From JAGRGG01 sp965217265 (GTDB lineage: Bacteria; Pseudomonadota; Alphaproteobacteria; Geminicoccales; Geminicoccaceae), in the NCBI GenBank assembly GCA_965217265.1, contig CBDCHP010000013.1:1-64000 (forward strand): DNA of 64,000 nt, given 5' to 3'. Every line of letters begins with the position of its first letter. The stretch's first letter is position 1. This document shows positions 1-7,277 of this stretch, in pieces. Below the pieces are notes generated by a model. It saw nothing but the letters and a program-made list of their open reading frames with translations, had not been told where the DNA came from and searched no databases. The translations under genes were made by a program, and so were the position numbers.

Positions 1-1245
1 GTAGGTACGCGACGCCAGCCCGATCCGGGCGAAGCTGAGCAGGTCGCCGCCGTCGGCGACGGCGACATAGTCCGGGTCGGCGACCTCGCGGACGGCGTCG
101 AAGATCCGCGCGGGATGGACCTTGCCGTCGGGCATCGTCCCCTCGTCCTTGGAGGGGGCCGCCGAACGCTGGCGCTGCTTGGCCCGCAGCGCCTCGGCCC
201 AGGCGGCATCGACGTTGGGCGCACGGTTGCCGGCGGCCTCGACCATGGCCCGCAGCGCGAGGCGCGGCGTCGCCAGGATCTCGGACTCACCGCGGCGGTT
301 GTCGACCAGTTCACCGGCGTTGTCGGCGAGGCGGACGAAGCGCGCGTTGGGGAACACCGCCGGCGAGCCGTAGCCGAGCTGGTAGTCGAGCTTGCGCCCG
401 ATCACGAGGACGAGGTCGGCCTCGCTCATGGCGGCGGCGCGCACCGCACCCACGAACGAGGGATGGTCGGCGGGAACGAGGCCCCGGCTCTCCTGGGTGT
501 CGAGGTAGAGGGCACCCGAGGCGTCGAGCAGGCGCACCAACTCCGCGCCCGCCCCCCTCGCCCCGCGGCCGGTGACGACGAGCGGGCGCCGCGCCGACCA
601 CAGCGCCTCGACCGCCGCTTCGACGTCGTCCGGGTGCGGCGCGATCTGGCGCGGGGCTTTCGGCGTCAGCCACTCGTCCAGGACCAGGGCCGGAGCCACC
701 CGCTCGCGCAGCACGTCGGTCGGAACCTCGACGTAGACGGGACCAGGCTCGCCGAGGTCGCCCATCGCCCGCGCCACCGCCTCGTCGAGTTCGCGCAGGA
801 CCTGCTCCGCCACGCGCAGGGTGCGCGAGGCGCGCGTCACCGGGCGCAGGATCTCGACGTGCGGGATGTCCTGCAGCGGCCCCATGTTGGCTTGCGGACG
901 CGACGTGCAACCGCCGATGACCAGCACCGGCGCGCGGGCGAGCGAGGCGTTGGCGACGGCTGTGACCGTGTTGGTCACGCCCGGCCCCGCGGTCACCATG
1001 GCAACCCCGAGCCCGCCCGTCAGTTCGGCGTGGGCGTGCGCCATATGAACGGCGGCGCCCTCGTGCCGGACGTCGACGATGCGGATCCCAAGCCGCGCCG
1101 CGTGGTCCCAGATCGGCTGGATGTGGCCGCCTTGCAGGCCGAAGATGCGGTCGATCCCCCTTTTTTGAAGGAAACGTGCGATCCAGGCGGCGCAGGCCTC
1201 GGGATCGGCATTTAGATCGATCGTGCCGCTATGTGCTTGACTCAA
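1..1245 (-). CDS. ThDP-dependent enzyme, acetolactate synthase / 2-hydroxyacyl-CoA lyase type (3' end outside window)
   Basis: Thiamine-diphosphate enzyme that would carry out decarboxylation or C-C cleavage of a 2-keto or 2-hydroxyacyl substrate in the cytoplasm. The first 415 residues are present; the C-terminal ThDP-binding domain is only just reached at the window edge. The N-terminal PYR domain has the expected Glu in VRHEGAAVHMAHA (near residue 62), followed by the family segment TAGPGVTNTVTAVANA, and the central domain contains VVTGRGARG. The start is TTG at 1245, preceded by a strong AAGGAGG. It begins 4 nt after the stop of the acyl-CoA ligase, so it is the last visible gene of the long minus-strand operon. 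The operon is full of acyl-CoA enzymes, so a 2-hydroxyacyl-CoA lyase role is more likely than valine biosynthesis. That is inference; no substrate residue settles it. Confidence 0.85.
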   Translation of the reverse strand, partial: MSQAHSGTIDLNADPEACAAWIARFLQKRGIDRIFGLQGGHIQPIWDHAARLGIRIVDVRHEGAAVHMAHAHAELTGGLGVAMVTAGPGVTNTVTAVANASLARAPVLVIGGCTSRPQANMGPLQDIPHVEILRPVTRASRTLRVAEQVLRELDEAVARAMGDLGEPGPVYVEVPTDVLRERVAPALVLDEWLTPKAPRQIAPHPDDVEAAVEALWSARRPLVVTGRGARGAGAELVRLLDASGALYLDTQESRGLVPADHPSFVGAVRAAAMSEADLVLVIGRKLDYQLGYGSPAVFPNARFVRLADNAGELVDNRRGESEILATPRLALRAMVEAAGNRAPNVDAAWAEALRAKQRQRSAAPSKDEGTMPDGKVHPARIFDAVREVADPDYVAVADGGDLLSFARIGLASRTY

Positions 1246-1249
1246 CGCC

Positions 1250-2812
1250 TCAGCCTCCTTGTTGCTTCGCCAGCTGCATCTTGAGAACCCGGTGCAGGAT
1301 CTTGCCGGTGGCGGTGCGCGGCATCTCCTCCTCGCGCAAGAACGTGCAGGCGCGCGGCCGCTTATGGCCGGCCAAACGATCCTTGCACCAAGCGAGCAGG
1401 TCAACCTCGGAGGCGGCGGCGCCGTCGTGCGGGACGACGACCGCGTGCACGCGGTCGCCCCATTTCTCGTCGGGCAGGCCGACCACGGCCACGTCCTTGA
1501 CCGTGGGATGCGCGCCCAGGACCGCCTCCACCTCGGACGGGTAGACGTTCTCGCCGCCCGAGATGATCATGTTGCTCTTGCGGTCGACGAGGTGAATGTA
1601 GCCGTCCGCGTCGCGGCGGGCCATGTCGCCCACCGTGCAGTAGTCGCCGCGAAAGGCCTCCCGCGTCTTGTCGGGCATCTTCCAGTAGGACGAGAAGGTG
1701 TAGGGATTGCAGGAGTAGAGTTCGCCGGACTGGCCGTCGGGAACCTCATTGCCGCCCTCGTCCAGGATCTTGACCGGGGCCGAGCCGACGCACTCGCGCC
1801 CGACCGAGCCCAGCTTGGTGAACTGCTCGTGCGGATGGAGCATCGTGACCCAGCCGGCCTCGCTCGAACCGTAGAGTTCGAACAGCCCGGAGTTGGGAAA
1901 CATCGCCATCACCCGGCGCTTGGTGTCCTGGCGCGCGGGGGCCGAGGAGATCATCAGTTTGGTCATGCCGGAAAAGTCGTGGCGGGCGCGGACGGCGTCC
2001 GGCAGACCCAGCATCGTGATGTAGTGAGTCGGCACGAGCGAGGTGAAGCTCGACCCGCCCTCGGCCAGGATGCGCGCGCAGTGCTCGGGATCAAAGCTCT
2101 TGCGCGAGTAGATCGCCGTGGCACCGCCGCAATAGCCGAACGCGCCGAAGAAGTTGAGCGAGTTGGCGTGGCACATCGGCATCACGAGCAGGGCACTGTC
2201 CTTGCGGTGCAGCCCGAGCTCGATCTCGGTGAAGAGGGACAACCAAACGGCCGCCTTATGGCTGCGGACCACGCCCTTGGGCTTGCCGGTCGTGCCCGAG
2301 GTGTACATCATCGTCCAAGGGTCGTCCAAGCCGACGGCCTGCCCCGGCTCGCGGTCGCTGGCGGCGGCGATCAGGTCCTCGTAGGCGCGGTACCCGGCCG
2401 GGCAGGCGCCGCCGAAGTGGACGATGTTGCCCTCATCGATCGGCAGGTCGGCGCGGATCGCCTCGACCACGCCCGCGAAGTCGTCCTCGACGATCAGGGC
2501 CGAGGCCTCGGCGTGCTCCACGACGTAGCGGATCTCGGGCCCGACGAGGCGGAAGTTGATCGGAACCACAACCAAGCCGGCCTTGGCGGTCGCGGCGTAG
2601 ATCTCGGCCCACTCGACGCGGTTGTAGGCGAGCACGGCGACCCGGTCGCCCTTGCCCAGCCCCAGGCCGAGCAGCGCGTTGGCGAGCCGGCACGACCGCA
2701 CGTTCCACTGCCGAAACGTCATCGCCCGCTCCAGGTCGCGCGCGCCGGCATGATCGGCTAGCAGGCGGGCGTGGACGGACAGCATCTGCCCAAACGTCAG
2801 CAGTTCCTTCAT
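1250..2812 (-). CDS. AMP-forming acyl-CoA ligase (fatty acid/aryl acid--CoA synthetase)
   Basis: ANL-superfamily ligase that activates a carboxylic acid to its acyl-AMP and then to the CoA thioester; cytoplasmic, about 520 aa, normal length. Motifs in order: the P-loop-like MMYTSGTTGKPKGVV, the ELYGSSEAG substrate/adenine motif, the YCTVGDMARRDADGYIHL/VDRKSNMIISGGENVYP hinge, and the C-terminal PRTATGKILHRVLK with the catalytic Lys. The ATG at 2812 is chosen because GGGAGGG lies 6-8 nt upstream; an in-frame extension to 2869 has no such site. It follows the exported-protein gene by 63 nt and leads into the ThDP gene by 4 nt. In the lva-like reading of this operon it supplies the CoA-activation step (LvaE role). 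The substrate is not evident from sequence. Confidence 0.93.
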   Translation of the reverse strand: MKELLTFGQMLSVHARLLADHAGARDLERAMTFRQWNVRSCRLANALLGLGLGKGDRVAVLAYNRVEWAEIYAATAKAGLVVVPINFRLVGPEIRYVVEHAEASALIVEDDFAGVVEAIRADLPIDEGNIVHFGGACPAGYRAYEDLIAAASDREPGQAVGLDDPWTMMYTSGTTGKPKGVVRSHKAAVWLSLFTEIELGLHRKDSALLVMPMCHANSLNFFGAFGYCGGATAIYSRKSFDPEHCARILAEGGSSFTSLVPTHYITMLGLPDAVRARHDFSGMTKLMISSAPARQDTKRRVMAMFPNSGLFELYGSSEAGWVTMLHPHEQFTKLGSVGRECVGSAPVKILDEGGNEVPDGQSGELYSCNPYTFSSYWKMPDKTREAFRGDYCTVGDMARRDADGYIHLVDRKSNMIISGGENVYPSEVEAVLGAHPTVKDVAVVGLPDEKWGDRVHAVVVPHDGAAASEVDLLAWCKDRLAGHKRPRACTFLREEEMPRTATGKILHRVLKMQLAKQQGG

Positions 2813-2875
2813 GCCTGGTCCCTCCCAAGCCAGGGCGGGCCTCCCCCGCGGGGAAAGCCCGCCGCGCATGTTTTA

Positions 2876-3355
2876 TCAGTCGTCGTCTTTGGGCTTCTCG
2901 GTCGGCACGACCAGGGCGATCTTGTAGGCTTCGTCCTCGCGTCCGATCAGGAACAGCGCTGTCGGCGGCTTGCCGTAGGCGTTGTCGGGCTCGTCGAAGA
3001 CCACCCGGAGCTGGTGCGAGACCGGCATGTTCGGCTTCATCGTGCCGCGCTTCTCGATCACGTCGAAGCCGTCCTTCGGGAAGGGCTCCAGCGCGATCGA
3101 CCGGATCGGCCGGCCGAGCCCGTAGCGCAACTGGAAGGTTACGGCGCGCTGCCGGTACTTGCTGGCCCCCTCCCAGTTGACCAGTTCGTCGAGGGCCTCA
3201 AGGTCGCGCGTCTCCAGCGCCGTTCGCACGGCCCCGACGAGTTCGCCCCCAGTCGTCGGTTGCGCCGCGTCGGCCGCCGCCCCACTCGCGAGGAGGGCGG
3301 CGAGGGCGACGCCCTGGCTCCAGCACCGCCCGTTCCGTGCCCGGCGCCCGGTCAC
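2876..3355 (-). CDS. small exported protein of unknown function, coupled to the PQQ dehydrogenase
   Basis: 159 aa with a basic N-terminus, a hydrophobic stretch (GVALAALLASGAAADAA) and a likely signal-peptidase site near residue 30, so it is probably periplasmic. The mature part is a compact alpha/beta domain of about 125 residues with conserved-looking core LVNWEGASKYRQRAVTF and a charged tail ending in KPKDDD; I do not recognise a named family. The start is GTG overlapping the stop of the PQQ dehydrogenase (GTGA), which implies translational coupling and a shared job, perhaps as a chaperone, inhibitor or electron-transfer accessory of the dehydrogenase. That role is inference. An ORF in the same frame runs upstream through the dehydrogenase gene but is a shadow. 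Confidence 0.75.
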   Translation of the reverse strand: MTGRRARNGRCWSQGVALAALLASGAAADAAQPTTGGELVGAVRTALETRDLEALDELVNWEGASKYRQRAVTFQLRYGLGRPIRSIALEPFPKDGFDVIEKRGTMKPNMPVSHQLRVVFDEPDNAYGKPPTALFLIGREDEAYKIALVVPTEKPKDDD

Positions 3356-5190
3356 TGCTGCGCGCCCTTGTCTTGTTCCTGGTCTTGCCCCTGGTCTTGC
3401 ATGGCGAACATGGGCTGCGAAACCTTGTCTTGCAGGGCGAACACCCAGACGGTGCCGTCCTGGGCCGGGGACGCTTGGCTCGCAATCCGGTCGGCGAGCA
3501 TCCCGTCGAGGCCGTTGGCTTGGCGCTCCGCGTCGACGCCCCAGCCCGACATGACGGCGACGTACTGCGTCCCGTCGATCTCGAACGAAGTCGGCACCCC
3601 CTGGACGCCGGAGTTCAAGCGGGTCTGCCAGAGCAGCTCGCCGTTCTTGGCGTCGAAGGCGCGGAACATGCGATCGCGGGTGCCGCCGGCGAAGACCAAG
3701 TTGCCGGCGGTGGTGAGGAGCGGACCCCAGAGCGCCTGGTCGTCGAACTTGTGGCTCCAGACCTTCTCGCCCTTGGACAGGTCCCACGCCTGCAACTCGC
3801 CGATAGGAAAGGGCTTGCTGGTGTCGATGCCTTCGCGCGGGCGCATGCTTGAGAAAATGTCCTCGATCGGCACGCCGATGTAGAGTTCGCCCGGCTCGTA
3901 GTCGCCGACCGGCACGCCGCTGATCTCGGCGCACAAATTGTCGTTGGCCGGTATGTAGAACAGGCCGGTGTCCGGGTTGTACGCCTCCTGCGGCCAGTCC
4001 TTGCCGCCCCACAAAGAGGGGCAGAACGTGGCCGTCTCGTTGGTCGCCGGGATCTTGTCCTCGTTGTAGGTCGGCCGCCCGGTCTCAGGGTCGATCGACG
4101 CGAACACGTCCTGGTGGACGAACGGCTTCGCGTCGACGAACTCGATCGGGCCCTCGGGCGTGCGCTCCAGCGTCCACAAGTAGCCGTTGCGGCCGGCGTG
4201 GACCGCTGCTGGGATGGTCTTGCCGTCCCGCTCGATGTCGAACAGCACAGGGGCGGAGACCTCGTCCCAGTCCCAGGCGTCGTTCCATTGGTACTGGTGG
4301 TGGCCCTTGATCGCGCCGGTGTCGACGTCGAGCGCGATCGCTGAGGTGGTGTAGAGGTTGTCGCCGGGGCGGGCGTCGGGCATCCACGGGCCGCCGTTGC
4401 CGGTGCCGAAATAGGCGAGGTTGGTCTTCGGGTCGTAGTTGCCCTGCATCCAGACCGGGCCGCCGCCGGTCTCCCAGGCGTCGCCCTTCCAGGTCTCGTG
4501 CCCCGGCTCGCCGGGTCCCGGGATGGTGTAGGTCTTCCAGGCCTCCTCGCCCGTCTCGGCGTCGAGGGCGGCGACGAAGCCGCGGATGCCGAGTTCGCCG
4601 CCCGAGACGCCGACCAGGATCTTGCCCTTCGCCGCCATCGGGGCGATGGTCATGTAGTAGCCGTCCATCCAGTCGGCGACGCACTCGTCCCAGGCGACCT
4701 CGCCGGTCTCGGCGTCGAGCGCCACGACGCAGGCGTCCATGGTCGCCATGTAGACCTTGTCGCCGTAGAGGGCGACGCCGCGGTTGGTCGGGTGGAGCTG
4801 CTGCATGTCCGCGGGCAGTTCGCGCTCGTAGCGCCAGAGCACGTCGCCGGTGTCGGCCTTGATGGCGATCACCCGGTTCTGCGGCGTGCTGACGAACATG
4901 ACGCCGTCGTTGACGATCGCGGGCGACTGGTGCGACTCGGCGATGCCGGTGGACAAGGACCAGACGGGCACGAGGTCCTTGACGTTCGAGGCGTTGATCT
5001 GGTCGAGCGGGCTGTAGCCCCAGCCCTCGTAGTTCTGGCGCGCCATGAGCCAGTTGCCGGGCTCGGGCTCATCAAGGCGTTCTTGCGTGACAAGGTTATA
5101 GTCGAAGCCGTCGTCGGCCTCGGCCGGCAGCGTCTCCATCGCCAGCAGGGCGATCATCGCCGATGCGCCAAGAAGCTTGTATCGTTGCAT
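3352..5190 (-). CDS. PQQ-dependent alcohol dehydrogenase, methanol/ethanol type, lanthanide-type active site
   Basis: Periplasmic quinoprotein, 612 aa, with signal peptide MQRYKLLGASAMIALLAM and cleavage after AEA (about residue 25). It shows the eight-bladed propeller W-motif repeats (for example ALDAETGEVAW, ALDAETGEEAW). Likely metal ligands are E199 in GGELGIRG, N265 in GTGNGG and the catalytic Asp in AWDWDE (307-309). The second Asp of this DWD, two residues after the catalytic one, is the extra ligand known from lanthanide enzymes (XoxF, PedH) and absent from calcium MxaF. Where CC before DTVNRG is expected, the protein reads QLHPTNRG, so the vicinal disulfide is missing. The tail is rich in Gln and Asp. 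ATG at 5190 has GGAAGG upstream; the longer ORF from 5232 lacks a site. It lies between a Rieske protein and a small exported protein. Confidence 0.92.
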   Translation of the reverse strand: MQRYKLLGASAMIALLAMETLPAEADDGFDYNLVTQERLDEPEPGNWLMARQNYEGWGYSPLDQINASNVKDLVPVWSLSTGIAESHQSPAIVNDGVMFVSTPQNRVIAIKADTGDVLWRYERELPADMQQLHPTNRGVALYGDKVYMATMDACVVALDAETGEVAWDECVADWMDGYYMTIAPMAAKGKILVGVSGGELGIRGFVAALDAETGEEAWKTYTIPGPGEPGHETWKGDAWETGGGPVWMQGNYDPKTNLAYFGTGNGGPWMPDARPGDNLYTTSAIALDVDTGAIKGHHQYQWNDAWDWDEVSAPVLFDIERDGKTIPAAVHAGRNGYLWTLERTPEGPIEFVDAKPFVHQDVFASIDPETGRPTYNEDKIPATNETATFCPSLWGGKDWPQEAYNPDTGLFYIPANDNLCAEISGVPVGDYEPGELYIGVPIEDIFSSMRPREGIDTSKPFPIGELQAWDLSKGEKVWSHKFDDQALWGPLLTTAGNLVFAGGTRDRMFRAFDAKNGELLWQTRLNSGVQGVPTSFEIDGTQYVAVMSGWGVDAERQANGLDGMLADRIASQASPAQDGTVWVFALQDKVSQPMFAMQDQGQDQEQDKGAQQ

Positions 5191-5232
5191 GGTGCCTTCC
5201 TGATCCGTTGAAGGTTGGGTTTTTGGGATCAT

Positions 5233-5850
5233 TCAACTCTGCTTCATGCCGACGTGACCTTGGAACGCGCCGTCGACGAGCAGCCGCTCGCCGTCAAGCT
5301 TGATCGGCAGGCGCGCCAAGGGGAGCTGCGCCGGGCCGCCGACGACCTTGCCGTTCGCCCGCGGGTCGAACATCGAGTTGTGGCAGTGGCAGAAGATGAC
5401 CTGCCCTTCCGTCTGGTAGTTCTCGATGAAGCAGCCGGCGTGGGTGCAAAAGGCGGAATAGGCCATGACGCCGTCGATCGCCTGCGCCGCCGTCGCCTCG
5501 TCGAGGCTCGCCGGGTCGAGCCGCAAGAGCAGGACGCGGTTCAGCCGGCTGCGGCGGCGAACGGTGTCAGTCGCAGGGTCCTTCGGCCAAGCTTCCAGGA
5601 GCGTATCGGGCTCGGCAAGGTCGGCCACGGTGATGGCCTCGTACCGGCGATCGCCCGAGACGAACACGAGTTCGTCGCCCGGCTGCGGCGGCATCTTGTT
5701 CGAATCAAGGCCTTCCGTCGCGCCGGCCTCCCGACCGTGCACGACCATGGCGAGCCCGGCCGCCAGGAGAAGCCCGACCGACTGGCGCCGCCCTTGATCG
5801 ACGCAGCCGCAGCACCCCGGCTTCGTTTCAGCGTTTCTCTTCTGTCCCAT
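5233..5850 (-). CDS. Rieske [2Fe-2S] protein, probably Tat-exported
   Basis: 205 aa. The Rieske cluster motifs are complete: CTHAGC at about 135-140 and CHCHNS at about 154-159, which supply two Cys and two His ligands plus the two disulfide cysteines, as in cytochrome bc1-type Rieske domains. The N-terminus carries GCCGC and then GRRQSVGLLLAAGLAMVV, resembling a Tat signal with a hydrophobic core, so the folded protein would sit in the periplasm, anchored or free. It is 42 nt upstream of the PQQ dehydrogenase and 22 nt after DUF6285, well inside the operon. No cytochrome c gene is present in the operon, so this protein is the obvious candidate electron carrier for the dehydrogenase. That pairing is inference. 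Confidence 0.88.
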   Translation of the reverse strand: MGQKRNAETKPGCCGCVDQGRRQSVGLLLAAGLAMVVHGREAGATEGLDSNKMPPQPGDELVFVSGDRRYEAITVADLAEPDTLLEAWPKDPATDTVRRRSRLNRVLLLRLDPASLDEATAAQAIDGVMAYSAFCTHAGCFIENYQTEGQVIFCHCHNSMFDPRANGKVVGGPAQLPLARLPIKLDGERLLVDGAFQGHVGMKQS

Positions 5851-5872
5851 GCAACACCTCCCGTATCGTTGA

Positions 5873-6250
5873 TCAAGCTTCGGTTTGCTGTCGCTCCGTC
5901 GCCGTCAGTGCGCCGGGACGCGCGATGGCGACGGCGCGGATCGTTTGGACGTAGAGTGCCGTGTGCAGACGCTCGTCGCCGTCGTGACGTCCGCTGCGGA
6001 TGGCGCTGCACAAGGCGCGCGCGTCGGCGTCGGCGTCCTCCTGACGGGCGGGTCCGGCGACTGCCGCCAGCGCGAGGTCGGCCGCCCGCATTTGCTCATC
6101 CGCGACCAACTCGCGCTCGACCATGCCGAGCGCGTTGGCGACCATCAGCGCCGCGTAGCGCCGCTCGCCCTCTAAGCCGGGCAGAACCTGCTCGGCGAGC
6201 TTTTCACGGGCGGCCCGAAGAAGGTCCGCGCCACTGGGTTTATCCCGCAC
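5873..6250 (-). CDS. DUF6285-like small protein (LvaB-like)
   Basis: 125 aa, mostly helical and cytoplasmic, beginning VRDKPSGADLLRAAREKL and containing RRYAALMVANALGMVEREL, the pattern I associate with DUF6285. Proteins of this type are normally found directly behind an APH-type kinase, as here. The GTG start lies within the last codons of the kinase gene (11-nt overlap), so the two are translated together. In Pseudomonas putida the small LvaB protein is needed with the LvaA kinase to phosphorylate 4-hydroxyacyl-CoA; equating this protein with LvaB rests on size, order and partner, not on an alignment. An in-frame ORF extending back to 6799 is a shadow of the kinase. Confidence 0.8.
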   Translation of the reverse strand: MRDKPSGADLLRAAREKLAEQVLPGLEGERRYAALMVANALGMVERELVADEQMRAADLALAAVAGPARQEDADADARALCSAIRSGRHDGDERLHTALYVQTIRAVAIARPGALTATERQQTEA

Positions 6251-7277
6251 CGGCCATCCCCCATGCGGGGGGTGCGAGGCTGCGAACGACCGCCAGCTCA
6301 AGCTCGGGCACGATCCGGGCGGTGAGCGCCAGTTCGAGCGACCGCTGGCGGCCCGACAGGTGACGCTCGCCCTGCTCCAGCGCGATGACGGCCCAGCGCA
6401 GGTGGGCGACGATCTCCCAGTAGCGAACGGCGTCGTCGTCCACGCGACCGCCGCCCACCTCGTAGCCGCGGTAGAAGGCCTCGCGCGGCGCGATGCCGCC
6501 GGCCTCCAAGTCGGGACGGCCAAAGCGCCAGCACTCGGCGCAAAACCAGCCGAGGTCGGCCATCGGGTCGCCCAAGCCGACGAATTCCCAGTCGAGGATC
6601 GCCGTGAGGCCGTTCTGGTCGACCATGTAGTTGCCGGTGCGAAAGTCGCCGTGGACCAGAACGGGCGACCGGCGGGGGGGCGGGTGCAGCTCCGCCCAGC
6701 GAAGCCCCCACTCCAATGCCGGCCGCCGGACATCCAGCCGATCAAGAGCCGTGCGCAAGTCGGTGATGGCCGTCTTCGCCGGATCGGTTGGGGGGACATC
6801 CAAGAAGCTCAAGCCCGACTGCGCCGGTTGGATGGCGTGGATCTTCGCGAGTTCACGACCGAGTTGCCCGGCAAGCGCGGCGCGATCGCCGCCGAGGCCT
6901 TGATCCTTGACGATCCGGGGACCCAAACCCACGCCCTCGACCGCCGCCACGAGCGCGAACGCCGCGCCGATGACGCCCGCGTCGTCGCAGTAACCGATCG
7001 GGGCCGGCACCGTCACCCCGGCGGCGTGGGCGGCGCTCAGCGCGGCGAACTCCTGCGCGAGCGAACGGCTCGACCCGATCGTCGCCGCCGCGTTGCGGCG
7101 AAGGACGAAGCGCCGTTCTTGATCGTCGCCGATCCGACAGGCGAGCCGCCAGTTTTCCTGGATGGCGCCTCCCGTGAGCAGACGCGCCTCGTCGATCCGC
7201 GCCGAGGGCACGCCGAGCTTGGCGGCGATCCAGCCGGCGAGGGCCTCCAGGCGGGCGGGATCCTGCGCGAGGCTCAT
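6240..7277 (-). CDS. APH-family kinase (phosphotransferase; LvaA / ACAD10-11 kinase-like)
   Basis: 345 aa, aminoglycoside-phosphotransferase fold. The N-terminal nucleotide region has LLTGGAIQENWRL and RFVLRRN (conserved Lys position taken by Arg). The catalytic loop is HGDFRTGNYMVD (HxDxxxxN) and the metal-binding DFG-equivalent is ILDWEFVGLGDPMADLGWF. Bacterial proteins of this class paired with an acyl-CoA dehydrogenase act on hydroxyacyl-CoA rather than on antibiotics; LvaA of P. putida and the kinase domains of ACAD10/ACAD11 are the characterised relatives. The ATG overlaps the stop of the ACAD gene (ATGA), and the 3' end overlaps the DUF6285 gene, giving a tightly coupled ACAD-kinase-DUF6285 set. 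The phosphate acceptor here is inferred from that context. Confidence 0.88.
   Translation of the reverse strand: MSLAQDPARLEALAGWIAAKLGVPSARIDEARLLTGGAIQENWRLACRIGDDQERRFVLRRNAAATIGSSRSLAQEFAALSAAHAAGVTVPAPIGYCDDAGVIGAAFALVAAVEGVGLGPRIVKDQGLGGDRAALAGQLGRELAKIHAIQPAQSGLSFLDVPPTDPAKTAITDLRTALDRLDVRRPALEWGLRWAELHPPPRRSPVLVHGDFRTGNYMVDQNGLTAILDWEFVGLGDPMADLGWFCAECWRFGRPDLEAGGIAPREAFYRGYEVGGGRVDDDAVRYWEIVAHLRWAVIALEQGERHLSGRQRSLELALTARIVPELELAVVRSLAPPAWGMAGAG

Noticed and set aside
115..1215. 366-codon plus-strand ORF
   Set aside because: Mirror of the ThDP enzyme; Arg/His-rich sequence with no family features.
1259..2761. 500-codon plus-strand ORF
   Set aside because: Antisense to the acyl-CoA ligase, which has all ANL motifs.
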